Part shown: positions 28,901-35,527 of the stretch, in pieces
Position numbering within the stretch: the first letter of the stretch is position 1
Layout of the letters: each line of letters opens with the position of its first letter
Assembly: GCF_009659625.1 (NCBI RefSeq)
Contig: NZ_VOIW01000003.1
Location: 620,001-684,000 of the forward strand
Reading direction: 5' to 3'
DNA from: Pseudomonas haemolytica
GTDB lineage: Bacteria > Pseudomonadota > Gammaproteobacteria > Pseudomonadales > Pseudomonadaceae
Length of the DNA stretch: 64,000 bases
Made by a program: the position numbers and the translations under genes
The notes under the pieces: generated by a model
What the model was told of the DNA's origin: nothing
Databases searched by the model: none
Seen by the model: only the letters and a program-made list of their open reading frames with translations

Positions 28901-28926
28901 CGAAAGGTGATCGGCAGAACATCTGA
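25909..28926 (+). CDS. soxA: Sarcosine oxidase alpha subunit
   Basis: A 1005-aa subunit. It has an N-terminal ferredoxin-like region (FEGDTLAAALLANG), an NAD/FAD Rossmann domain starting at about residue 174 (DVLVVGAGPAGLAAALAAA), and a C-terminal aminomethyltransferase (GcvT-like) domain at about 610-1000 that binds THF and captures formaldehyde as 5,10-methylene-THF. The last codons (from 28892) are part of a 220-bp tandem duplication, but the soxA reading frame is intact. Confidence 0.93.
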   Translation: MSQINRLSNGGRIDRNKVLTFTFNSQSYKGFEGDTLAAALLANGVDIIGRSFKYSRPRGIFAAGAEEPNAVLQIGATEATQIPNVRATQQALYQGLVATSTNGWPSVNNDMMGILGKVGGKLMPPGFYYKTFMYPQSFWMTYEKYIRKAAGLGRSPTENDPDTYDNFNRHCDVLVVGAGPAGLAAALAAARSGARVIIADEQEEFGGSLLDSRESLDGKPATEWVASVIAELKALPDVVLLPRATVNGYHDHNFLTIHERLTDHLGDRAPIGVVRQRIHRVRAKRVVLATGACERPLVYGNNDVPGNMLAGAVSTYVRRYGVAPGKKLVLSTNNDHAYRVALDWFDAGLTVVAVADARHNPRGALVEEARAKGIRILTGSAVIEARGSKHVSGARVAAIDVKAHKVTSPGEWLDCDLVASSGGYSPVVHLASHLGGKPTWREDILGFVPGEAPQKRVCVGGINGVYGLGDSLADGFEGGVRAASEAGFAPVEGTLPKALSRLEEPTLALFQVPHEKATARAPKQFVDLQNDVTAAAIELATREGFESVEHVKRYTALGFGTDQGKLGNVNGLAIAARSLNVTIPQMGTTMFRPNYTPVTFGAVAGRHCGHIFEPVRYTALQAWHVKNGAEFEDVGQWKRPWYFPRNGEDLHAAVKRECLAVRDSVGLLDASTLGKIDIQGPDAREFLNRIYSNAWTKLDVGKARYGLMCKEDGMVFDDGVTACLADNHFLMTTTTGGAARVLQWLEIYQQTEWPDLKVYFTSVTDHWATMTLSGPNSRKLLAEVTDIDLDKDGFPFMTWKEGLVGGVPARVFRISFTGELSYEVNVQADYAMGVLEQIVEAGKKYNLTPYGTETMHVLRAEKGFIIVGQDTDGSMTPDDLNMGWCVGRTKPFSWIGWRGMNREDCVREERKQLVGLKPIDPAVWLPEGAQLVFDPKQAIPMKMVGHVTSSYAHNSLGYSFAMAVVKGGLKRIGERVFSPQADGSVIEAEIVSSVFYDPKGDRQNI

Positions 28927-29111
28927 TAGACCGCGGCGCGGCCATCGGGAGCAAGCCCCCTCCCACATTTGAAGGTATTCACAAATCAAAATGTGGGAGG
29001 GGCGGTGCGACGATTCGACTTGCTCCCGATGAGGCCATCAGCCTCACAACAGAATTCAGGAAAGGTGCTTTATGCCAGCAGCCAATGTTTACCAACAACG
29101 CCCCACCACCG
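28892..29111. repeat. First copy of a perfect 220-bp tandem duplication
   Basis: Runs from the 3' end of soxA through a variant REPIN (28941-29036) to the first 13 codons of soxG. It is identical base for base to 29112-29331, which follows directly. The flanking bases differ on both sides (28891 T versus 29111 G; 29112 T versus 29332 G), which fixes the boundaries. Confidence 0.97.
28941..29036. repeat. Variant REPIN, copy A
   Basis: One canonical arm and one arm in which 16 nt (CGGTGCGACGATTCGA) replaces a single G between GTGGGAGGGG and CTTGCTCCCGAT. The same 96 bp recur at 29161-29256 and 30798-30893. Confidence 0.9.
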
Positions 29112-29146
29112 TCTATGACCCGAAAGGTGATCGGCAGAACATCTGA
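29072..29146 (+). pseudogene. Chimeric 24-codon frame: soxG start fused to soxA tail
   Basis: At the duplication junction the first 13 codons of soxG, with its own Shine-Dalgarno, run in frame into the last 11 codons of soxA and stop at 29144-29146. The frame results purely from the duplication. It may be translated as a leader peptide upstream of the intact soxG, but it has no expected function. Confidence 0.85.
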
Positions 29147-29331
29147 TAGACCGCGGCGCGGCCATCGGGAGCAAGCCCCCTCCCACATTTGAAGGTATTC
29201 ACAAATCAAAATGTGGGAGGGGCGGTGCGACGATTCGACTTGCTCCCGATGAGGCCATCAGCCTCACAACAGAATTCAGGAAAGGTGCTTTATGCCAGCA
29301 GCCAATGTTTACCAACAACGCCCCACCACCG
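29112..29331. repeat. Second copy of the 220-bp tandem duplication
   Basis: Contains a duplicate of the soxA 3' end (non-coding here except in the chimeric frame), the variant REPIN and the functional soxG start at 29292. It lengthens the soxA-soxG gap to 365 nt; without it the gap would be 145 nt. Confidence 0.97.
29161..29256. repeat. Variant REPIN, copy B
   Basis: Identical to copy A at 28941-29036 because it lies in the tandem duplication. It carries the same 16-nt interruption in its right arm. Confidence 0.9.
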
Positions 29332-29924
29332 GCGCCAAGGCCGAGTCGTCGCTGCACCATGCCGACCTCGCCAGCCTGGTCGGCAAGGGCCGCAAGAACG
29401 CCGGCGTGACCGTGTGTGAAAAGAAACTCCTCGGCCACCTGACCATCCGTGGTGATGGTCATGATGCGGCTTTCGCTGCCGGCGTGCACAAAGCGCTGGA
29501 TATCGAATTGCCCGGCGCCTTGCAAGTCATCGTCAAAGGCGAAACCAGCCTGCAATGGCTCGGCCCGGATGAATGGCTGCTTATTGTTCCAAGCGGTGAA
29601 GAGTTCGCCGCCGAGCAAAACCTGCGTGCCGCGCTGGGTGATCTGCATATCCAGATCGTCAACGTCAGCGGCGGCCAGCAGCTCCTTGAGCTCAGCGGCC
29701 CGAACGTGCGTGACGTGCTGATGAAGTCCACCAGCTATGACGTGCACCCCAATAACTTCCCAGTGGGCAAGGCGGTGGGCACGGTGTTCGCCAAATCGCA
29801 GCTGGTGATTCGCCACACGGCTGAAGATACCTGGGAGCTGGTGATCCGTCGCAGCTTCTCGGATTACTGGTGGTTGTGGTTGCAGGATGCCTCGGCCGAA
29901 TTCGGCCTGAGTGTCCAAGCCTGA
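29292..29924 (+). CDS. soxG: Sarcosine oxidase gamma subunit
   Basis: A 210-aa gamma subunit of heterotetrameric sarcosine oxidase, related to the GcvT fold but without a THF site of its own. The typical core SLQWLGPDEWLL and FSDYWWLWLQDAS ending are present. AGGAAAGG precedes the start. The gene itself is intact; its first 13 codons and leader are the second copy of the duplication. It is followed by purU 10 nt later. Confidence 0.92.
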   Translation: MPAANVYQQRPTTGAKAESSLHHADLASLVGKGRKNAGVTVCEKKLLGHLTIRGDGHDAAFAAGVHKALDIELPGALQVIVKGETSLQWLGPDEWLLIVPSGEEFAAEQNLRAALGDLHIQIVNVSGGQQLLELSGPNVRDVLMKSTSYDVHPNNFPVGKAVGTVFAKSQLVIRHTAEDTWELVIRRSFSDYWWLWLQDASAEFGLSVQA

Positions 29925-29934
29925 GGAGTGACCC

Positions 29935-30792
29935 ATGAGCCGCGCACCTGATACATGGATTTTGACCGCCGATTGCCCCAGCGTGCTCGGCACGGTGGAC
30001 GCGGTCACCCGCTACCTGTTCGAGCAAGGTTGCTATGTCACTGAACACCACTCGTTCGATGACCGCCTTTCGGGCCGGTTTTTCATTCGCGTGGAGTTCC
30101 GCCAGCCCGACGGTTTCGACGAGCAGGCTTTTCGTGCTGGCCTGGCGACGCGTGGTGAAGCCTTCGGGATGATCTTCGAGCTGACGGCGCCGAACTACCG
30201 GCCAAAAGTGGTGATCATGGTCTCCAAGGCCGATCACTGCCTGAATGACCTGTTGTATCGCCAGCGCATCGGCCAATTGTCGATGGAGGTGGTCGCGGTG
30301 GTCTCTAACCATCCCGACCTCAAGCCTTTGGCCGACTGGCACCAGATTCCCTACTACCATTTCCCGCTGGACCCCAACGACAAGCCGTCCCAGGAGCGTC
30401 AGGTATGGCAGGTGGTGGAAGACACCGGCGCCGAACTGGTGATCCTTGCGCGCTACATGCAGGTGTTGTCGCCCGAGCTGTGCCGCAAGCTGGACGGCAA
30501 GGCCATCAATATCCATCACTCGTTGCTGCCGGGGTTCAAGGGCGCCAAGCCGTATCACCAGGCGTACAACAAGGGCGTGAAACTGGTGGGCGCCACGGCG
30601 CATTACATCAACAACGATTTGGACGAAGGCCCGATTATCGCCCAGGGCGTGGAAGTGGTGGATCACAGCCACTATCCGGAAGATTTGATTGCCAAGGGGC
30701 GGGATATTGAGGGGCTGACGTTGGCCCGGGCGGTGGGGTATCACATCGAGCGGCGGGTTTTTCTGAACGCCAATAGAACAGTGGTGCTCTGA
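29935..30792 (+). CDS. purU: Formyltetrahydrofolate deformylase
   Basis: A 285-aa enzyme hydrolysing 10-formyl-THF to THF and formate. An N-terminal ACT domain (about residues 7-85) precedes a formyltransferase-type domain with NIHHSLLPGFKGAKPYHQAY and the catalytic-region DLDEGPIIAQ. GAGGAG precedes the start. Co-operonic with sox, it recycles THF when sarcosine oxidation loads the C1 pool (PAO1 purU2, PA5420). A REPIN follows. Confidence 0.92.
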   Translation: MSRAPDTWILTADCPSVLGTVDAVTRYLFEQGCYVTEHHSFDDRLSGRFFIRVEFRQPDGFDEQAFRAGLATRGEAFGMIFELTAPNYRPKVVIMVSKADHCLNDLLYRQRIGQLSMEVVAVVSNHPDLKPLADWHQIPYYHFPLDPNDKPSQERQVWQVVEDTGAELVILARYMQVLSPELCRKLDGKAINIHHSLLPGFKGAKPYHQAYNKGVKLVGATAHYINNDLDEGPIIAQGVEVVDHSHYPEDLIAKGRDIEGLTLARAVGYHIERRVFLNANRTVVL

Positions 30793-30797
30793 CTGAC

Positions 30798-30893
30798 GCC
30801 ATCGGGAGCAAGCCCCCTCCCACATTTGAAGGTATTCACAAATCAAAATGTGGGAGGGGCGGTGCGACGATTCGACTTGCTCCCGATGAGGCC
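30798..30893. repeat. Variant REPIN, copy C
   Basis: The same 96 bp as in the soxA-soxG gap, here between purU and fdhA and with unrelated flanks. The identical 16-nt arm interruption shows a shared recent origin. The remainder of 30894-30993 is fdhA leader ending in a GAGGTG Shine-Dalgarno. Confidence 0.9.
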
Positions 30894-30993
30894 CTTGCAA
30901 ACAACGCAAAAACAGCATCTGTACCCGAGCACTTAACGCGCTGCCCACCCAATGGGCAATGCAGTTCCATAAAAACAACAGCGAGGTGAAAGC

Positions 30994-32193
30994 ATGTCTG
31001 GTAATCGTGGTGTCGTGTATCTCGGCAACGGTAAGGTCGAAGTACAGAAAATCGACTATCCCAAAATGCAGGACCCCCGTGGCAGGAAGATTGAGCACGG
31101 CGTCATCCTGCGCGTGGTTTCCACCAACATCTGCGGCTCCGACCAACACATGGTGCGCGGCCGTACCACTGCCCAGACCGGCCTGGTGCTCGGGCATGAA
31201 ATCACTGGCGAAGTGATCGAGAAGGGCAGTGACGTTGAGAACCTGAAGCTCGGCGACTTGGTGTCAGTACCCTTCAACGTGGCCTGCGGCCGCTGCCGCT
31301 CGTGCAAAGAGCAACACACCGGCGTATGCCTGACCGTCAACCCGGCCCGTGCCGGTGGTGCCTACGGCTATGTGGACATGGGCGACTGGACCGGCGGCCA
31401 GGCCGAATACGTGCTGGTGCCGTATGCCGACTTCAACCTGCTCAAGCTGCCGGACCGCGACAAGGCCATGGAAAAAATCCGTGACCTGACCTGCCTCTCC
31501 GACATCCTGCCCACCGGTTACCATGGCGCGGTCACGGCTGGCGTTGGCCCAGGCAGCACCGTGTACATCGCCGGCGCCGGCCCTGTCGGCCTGGCGGCAG
31601 CCGCGTCGGCTCGCCTGCTGGGCGCGGCAGTTGTGATCATTGGCGACGTCAACCCGATCCGCCTGGCCCATGCCAAGGCCCAGGGTTTTGAAATCGCCGA
31701 CCTGTCCAAGGACACCCCGCTGCACGAACAGATCGCCGCACTGCTGGGCGAGCCGGAAGTGGACTGCGCCGTCGATGCCGTAGGCTTCGAAGCTCGTGGT
31801 CATGGCCATGAAGGCGCCAAGGCGGAGGCTCCGGCCACCGTGCTCAACTCGTTGATGGGCGTGGTGCGGGTGGCAGGCAAGATCGGTATTCCTGGCCTGT
31901 ACGTGACCGAAGACCCCGGCGCGGTGGATGCCGCCGCAAAAATGGGCAGCCTGAGCATTCGTTTCGGTTTGGGTTGGGCCAAATCCCACAGCTTCCACAC
32001 CGGGCAGACACCGGTGATGAAGTACAACCGCCAGTTGATGCAGGCGATTATGTGGGACCGGATCAACATTGCTGAAATCGTCGGCGTGCAAGTCATCAGC
32101 CTGGATGATGCGCCCCGTGGGTATGGCGAGTTCGATGCGGGCGTGCCGAAGAAGTTTGTGATTGATCCGCATAAGTTGTTCAGTGCGGCGTAA
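30994..32193 (+). CDS. fdhA: Glutathione-independent formaldehyde dehydrogenase
   Basis: A 399-aa zinc-dependent medium-chain dehydrogenase oxidising formaldehyde to formate with NAD+. Catalytic-zinc ligand C47 is in NICGSDQH and H68-E69 in LGHEITG; structural-zinc cysteines are C98, C101, C104 and C112. The Rossmann motif is VYIAGAGPVGLAAA. It removes formaldehyde made by the betaine and sarcosine demethylation steps. It ends the PA5380-PA5421-like block. Confidence 0.92.
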   Translation: MSGNRGVVYLGNGKVEVQKIDYPKMQDPRGRKIEHGVILRVVSTNICGSDQHMVRGRTTAQTGLVLGHEITGEVIEKGSDVENLKLGDLVSVPFNVACGRCRSCKEQHTGVCLTVNPARAGGAYGYVDMGDWTGGQAEYVLVPYADFNLLKLPDRDKAMEKIRDLTCLSDILPTGYHGAVTAGVGPGSTVYIAGAGPVGLAAAASARLLGAAVVIIGDVNPIRLAHAKAQGFEIADLSKDTPLHEQIAALLGEPEVDCAVDAVGFEARGHGHEGAKAEAPATVLNSLMGVVRVAGKIGIPGLYVTEDPGAVDAAAKMGSLSIRFGLGWAKSHSFHTGQTPVMKYNRQLMQAIMWDRINIAEIVGVQVISLDDAPRGYGEFDAGVPKKFVIDPHKLFSAA

Positions 32194-32242
32194 GGTTGAG
32201 GGTCAGTATGAGGGTGCCTCTGTGCGCCCTTGTATTAGGTGG

Positions 32243-32605
32243 TTAGTAGAAGTACAAAAAATACGAACTGATCATCATGGTTGTAACGGAAGTTAAAAGG
32301 AGGAGTGATGGTATAACCATCCAATATTTGAGCGTTCGTGGGATTTTTTCAACGTCTTCGACAAGTGCCAAGCGCCGCCATTGAAATATTCTCGGGATAA
32401 GAATGACAGTCGCCATGGCTAATACGCGTTGCGGCCTCCCATCAAACGGGGTATTGCGAAAAGTATGCCTGTTCCCGACTATGTAAGTGCTGAATTGCAG
32501 ATAGCGTTCTGCGGCATCAAGTTTTTTAAACATGACATAAGCGATGAGCGGAAAGCTTAGTAACATGATGGCGCCCGCGCACATGCCGATATATTCCAAG
32601 GCCAT
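32243..32605 (-). CDS. Two-TM membrane protein, candidate immunity partner
   Basis: A 120-aa protein with transmembrane segments at about 5-26 and 94-120 and a basic cytoplasmic-type loop between. No family is recognised. Its ATG directly abuts the stop codon of the upstream 324-aa gene (zero-base spacing), implying translational coupling. Low GC matches that gene and contrasts with fdhA. A small inner-membrane protein coupled to a glycine-rich hydrophobic protein is the typical layout of a pore-forming effector with its immunity protein; this is inference. Confidence 0.6.
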   Translation of the reverse strand: MALEYIGMCAGAIMLLSFPLIAYVMFKKLDAAERYLQFSTYIVGNRHTFRNTPFDGRPQRVLAMATVILIPRIFQWRRLALVEDVEKIPRTLKYWMVIPSLLLLTSVTTMMISSYFLYFY

Positions 32606-33580
32606 TTAATCCCTCACAGTCTTATAGAGGAGTTTACCCGCGCCTTCTCCCATTGCGCTTCCTAGCTTTCCGACTGCGAGCCCACCTGCGGCGCCGCCGA
32701 CGATTGCGCAGGCCAATGCTCCGGCGCCCGCTGTCGGTATGCCAAAAACGAGCATACAGACGCCAGTACCGACATGGGCCCCAATTATCCCACCTGCTGA
32801 TGCGCCGCTTACGCCAAGCACTAATTTCCCTCCTTCGACATATTTTGCCTGGGTACATTCTTGCTCACGTCCTGTCGAGCATGCCTCTGTGATTTCCAGC
32901 GCTGTTGCCCCGACATCCAGCGCGATACCAATGTAGGTCCCCTGCTTCAACATCTGTGAAGCCTTGGCCACACGTTTAACGGTTTCTTCATACCCACGAA
33001 TCTCCCCATGCTGCCAGTAACGTTTACTGGAAATCCCCAGCATTTTTTTAATCGCCCCCTCGTTTTTCAAACCTGTTCCAAACCGAGCCACCCCGGATAT
33101 CTGCCCGTCGAGCTTTGCAAACAGCGCACGACGTTTGACCAAAAATTCATCTCTCGCAGTTGTGGTGCCCCTGCTCAAGTACTTCTTATGCAAATCATCG
33201 ATTTCCTTGAGGGTTGTCTCGATTTGCGCCAAGTGCTTGCTCCAAGCGCTGCTGGCGCTACCAATTCCGATAGAGGCGTTGGACATGATGGCCTGCAACT
33301 GATCATAGTTTTTGATCAGGAATTGATCGGCAGCAGAGTGCGCCATCAGGTCATGTTTGACGCTCTGCGCTGAACGCATCAGCCAGGCCTCTTCAGTGGT
33401 GCAAGATGCTGTGCGTGGGTCAGGGATGATCACCAACTGCCCAGGCAACACCACGGTGTTGCGGATATGCTGGTTAAGGGTGTCGAATTTGGTTTGCGTA
33501 TGAGGATTGAGAGAAAGGCTTTGCTTGAGTGCCGGATAAGGCTGCTGTTGATCGTTGATAAATGCATAGGGTCCCTGCAT
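32606..33580 (-). CDS. Candidate pore-forming effector with LysM-like N-terminus
   Basis: A 324-aa protein. The start at 33580 has a perfect AGGAGG 8 nt upstream. Residues about 22-55 resemble a LysM-like module (LNPHTQ...NTVVLPGQLVIIPD), the middle is helical and basic, and the last 76 residues are a glycine/alanine-zipper hydrophobic region (GGKLVLGVSGASAGG... GGAAGGLAVGKLG) of the kind seen in pore-forming toxins and T6SS effectors. No Sec signal peptide. It is paired with the two-TM gene downstream. No secretion genes lie nearby, so delivery is unknown. Confidence 0.55.
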   Translation of the reverse strand: MQGPYAFINDQQQPYPALKQSLSLNPHTQTKFDTLNQHIRNTVVLPGQLVIIPDPRTASCTTEEAWLMRSAQSVKHDLMAHSAADQFLIKNYDQLQAIMSNASIGIGSASSAWSKHLAQIETTLKEIDDLHKKYLSRGTTTARDEFLVKRRALFAKLDGQISGVARFGTGLKNEGAIKKMLGISSKRYWQHGEIRGYEETVKRVAKASQMLKQGTYIGIALDVGATALEITEACSTGREQECTQAKYVEGGKLVLGVSGASAGGIIGAHVGTGVCMLVFGIPTAGAGALACAIVGGAAGGLAVGKLGSAMGEGAGKLLYKTVRD

Positions 33581-33701
33581 CGCGTACACCTCCTAAGTAG
33601 CTGAGGCGCTCGACTATAAGAAGGTGCTACAGGCGAGGTAAGACGCGTGCAGGGGCGTTTTTAACGTTTAAGAAAGGGACTACTTAAGTCCAGACTCATG
33701 C

Positions 33702-33962
33702 CTACGGCTGTAACCGCCTGCTGATCACATCCAGCAAATCGCACCCATCCCGCAACGGAATTGCACAGAGCAAGGCAAAGTCCTGGAGGACGATGTTGTC
33801 GGTTTGCAGTCCCTCGCGAAACGCCAGGTTTTCCATGACTTGGGTCACCGCGCGGATGCGGTAGACGGCGGCGTCGTGGAGAACTTCGAGAGGCACTTGG
33901 GTGTCGATGAGCAGGGAAGGAGTGGTGCTGTCGTGGCCGGTGAGCGGCATGTATCGATTCAT
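33702..33962 (-). CDS. Small DUF3077/DUF6124-like hypothetical protein (86 aa)
   Basis: An 86-aa protein with the pattern LLIDTQVPLEVLHDAAVYRIRAV, loosely like the DUF3077/DUF6124 small proteins that are multiply represented in fluorescent pseudomonads. No signal peptide or TM. A long structured leader lies upstream on the same strand. No clear Shine-Dalgarno. Function unknown; family assignment tentative. Confidence 0.5.
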   Translation of the reverse strand: MNRYMPLTGHDSTTPSLLIDTQVPLEVLHDAAVYRIRAVTQVMENLAFREGLQTDNIVLQDFALLCAIPLRDGCDLLDVISRRLQP

Positions 33963-34022
33963 GTTTTAAACCCATTCAAATAGAAGTGGGCTACACACTT
34001 TATTCGTCGCCAAACGAATTGG

Positions 34023-34110
34023 ATGGCAGCTGTACGCAGGTTGGCGAACCGGGAATGGAACCGGCAGACCCGAAGGTCTCCCGCGCACAGCCACCATGAA
34101 GGCAGCTATT
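34023..34110 (-). promoter_or_regulatory. Structured leader upstream of the 86-aa gene
   Basis: Read on the minus strand, an outer stem pairs TGGCTGTGCGC with GCGTACAGCTGCCA (with a small bulge) and encloses AGACC-TTCG-GGTCT, an ideal UUCG hairpin, plus a CCGG...CCGG arm. I recall similar elements preceding small DUF genes in other fluorescent pseudomonads. It could be a cis-regulatory RNA. Confidence 0.45.
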
Positions 34111-34132
34111 TAGGCTGACTGACACTCGGCAT

Positions 34133-34155
34133 TCGCGAGCAAGCCCGCTCCCACA
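34133..34155. repeat. Solitary REP (GCGGGCTTGCTCGCGA type)
   Basis: A single arm with no nearby inverted partner, close to the 3' end of the RskA-like gene. Confidence 0.75.
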
Positions 34156-34178
34156 GGGGATCTTGGGTGGTGCAGGTT

Positions 34179-34637
34179 TCAGCGAGCGGCCAATGCACCT
34201 TGATAGATCGTCGGGCCGGTTGGCTGCTTGCTCAATGAGCCTCCCTTGGTTTCCGCACTCACCATCAACTCTACCGGCTTGCTGATGGATTCCTGCTGAC
34301 GTGGGTTCAAGCCGATGATGCCCTTGCCGTCTTCCGGCAACAGGCCAAGAGAGACCGGCGAACCGCCTTCCGGAATGGCCCACAACTCCAGGCTTTGGTC
34401 GGGTGCAGTAGCAGTGGCCGCAATCGGCTGCACTTCCAGGTAGTCCTTGTGGGCCATGATCTGTGCCGCTGGCTGCTGGGTAGTGGTCACCAGCGTGGCG
34501 GCGGCCTTGACGCTGTCCTGGGTGTAGAGGGCGCCGCCAATGCCGGCAATCACCACTGCACAGGCGCCAACGAACAGGCGCGGGCGGCTCCAGAACGGAG
34601 GCTTTTGCTCAATCACTTGGGGTTGGATCGCAGTCAT
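34179..34637 (-). CDS. RskA-type anti-sigma C-terminal domain protein
   Basis: A 152-aa protein with one transmembrane helix (about residues 20-38) followed by a periplasmic RskA-like domain (SLELWAIPEGGSPVSLGLLPEDGKG...SKPVELMVSAETKGGS). The start at 34637 has AGGAAGAG upstream. The usual cytoplasmic zinc-binding anti-sigma domain is missing: only about 19 residues precede the TM helix. No sigma-factor gene is adjacent. A matching ECF-type promoter precedes both this gene and the divergent DUF2780 gene. Confidence 0.7.
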   Translation of the reverse strand: MTAIQPQVIEQKPPFWSRPRLFVGACAVVIAGIGGALYTQDSVKAAATLVTTTQQPAAQIMAHKDYLEVQPIAATATAPDQSLELWAIPEGGSPVSLGLLPEDGKGIIGLNPRQQESISKPVELMVSAETKGGSLSKQPTGPTIYQGALAAR

Positions 34638-34672
34638 AAGTCTCTTCCTGACAAATTTTGTAGTCAGTGCAT

Positions 34673-34698
34673 GGACCCACTTATCCCGAATGGGTTCC
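34673..34698 (-). promoter_or_regulatory. ECF-type promoter for the RskA-like gene
   Basis: On the minus strand GGAACC (34698-34693), a 16-nt spacer and GTCC (34676-34673). This matches the general GGAAC...GTC architecture of ECF sigma promoters. Confidence 0.5.
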
Positions 34699-34709
34699 GG
34701 TGACGCCTT

Positions 34710-34735
34710 GGAACAACCGACGAGATACCCAGTCC
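34710..34735 (+). promoter_or_regulatory. ECF-type promoter for the DUF2780 gene
   Basis: GGAACA (34710-34715), a 16-nt spacer and GTCC (34732-34735). It has the same layout as the minus-strand promoter only 12 bp away, making a divergent matched pair. Confidence 0.5.
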
Positions 34736-34773
34736 AACGCCTGCTTTTGTTCCTACATTCAGAGGTTGTCTTG

Positions 34774-35346
34774 ATGAAGATTTCACGCGGTTTTGCCCTT
34801 TCTTGCCTGATGACCCTGGCGGCTGGCCCGGTGTTCGCCGCAGGCTTCAACCTTGGCGATGCGGCCAATGCCATCTCGGGCATGCAAGGCGGTAACAACA
34901 AGGCCGCAGCCGCTGCACCGTCGTCCGAGACAGCCGGCCTGCTCAGCGCACTGACCTCGCAACTCAACATCACCCCAGAACAGGCTGTCGGCGGTACTGG
35001 CGCCATGTTGGGCCTGGCCAAGAACAAACTGAGCGGTAACGACTATTCGCAACTGGGCAACAGTGTGCCGGGCCTGGACAAGCTGTCGGGTAACAACGCA
35101 TTGGGCAGTCTCGGCGCCTTGAGCGGCATGCTCGGCCAGAGCGGTGGCAGCAAGACCAGCGGTCTTGATGGTTTACTGGGTAACGTGAAGAACACCAATG
35201 ACCTGAACACGGCGTTCAGCGCCTTGGGCATGGATGGCGGGATGGTGAGTCAGTTTGCCCCGGTGATCCTCAAATACTTGGGCGGCCAAGGCGCCAGTGA
35301 GTCGGTATTGGGCAAGCTGGCCCAAGCATGGGGCACTGGCAGTTAG
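34774..35346 (+). CDS. DUF2780 (VcgC/VcgE) secreted protein
   Basis: A 190-aa protein with a signal peptide cleaved after about residue 23 (GPVFAA|GF). It is followed by a Gly/Ala/Asn-rich region and the DUF2780 signature (LLSALTSQLNITPEQAVGGTGAMLGLAK...). Function unknown. The start follows AGAGG. It diverges from the RskA-like gene and shares its promoter type, so both may belong to one ECF-sigma stress regulon. Confidence 0.75.
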   Translation: MKISRGFALSCLMTLAAGPVFAAGFNLGDAANAISGMQGGNNKAAAAAPSSETAGLLSALTSQLNITPEQAVGGTGAMLGLAKNKLSGNDYSQLGNSVPGLDKLSGNNALGSLGALSGMLGQSGGSKTSGLDGLLGNVKNTNDLNTAFSALGMDGGMVSQFAPVILKYLGGQGASESVLGKLAQAWGTGS

Positions 35347-35471
35347 GTAGTGTGCACTTCGCACACGCGGCAGTCATTTTTATTGATGTTGAAGGTGAAG
35401 GATCATACGCAAATAAATCTTTTGAGCCGCAGGGAACTGTAGGAAGACATACGCCACACATTGTTACCTTT

Positions 35472-35509
35472 CAAGGTTCCGCCATTGGCGGACTTGAGAG
35501 GTTTTTTTT
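35472..35509 (+). terminator. Probable Rho-independent terminator
   Basis: TCCGCC-ATT-GGCGGA stem extended by CAAG/CTTG across a 2-nt bulge, then AGAGG and eight T. It lies 126 nt after the DUF2780 gene; the DNA between is AT-rich and shows nothing else. Confidence 0.5.
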
Positions 35510-35527
35510 GACTTAAACGGTGGCGCT

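Noticed and set aside
34023..34110. tRNA or tmRNA-like gene
   Set aside because: The hairpins do not form a cloverleaf, no anticodon arm or CCA-consistent acceptor is found; it fits a leader structure better.
35328..35516. A 62-codon frame downstream of the DUF2780 gene
   Set aside because: It starts inside the previous gene and ends at the terminator hairpin; no Shine-Dalgarno or similarity.
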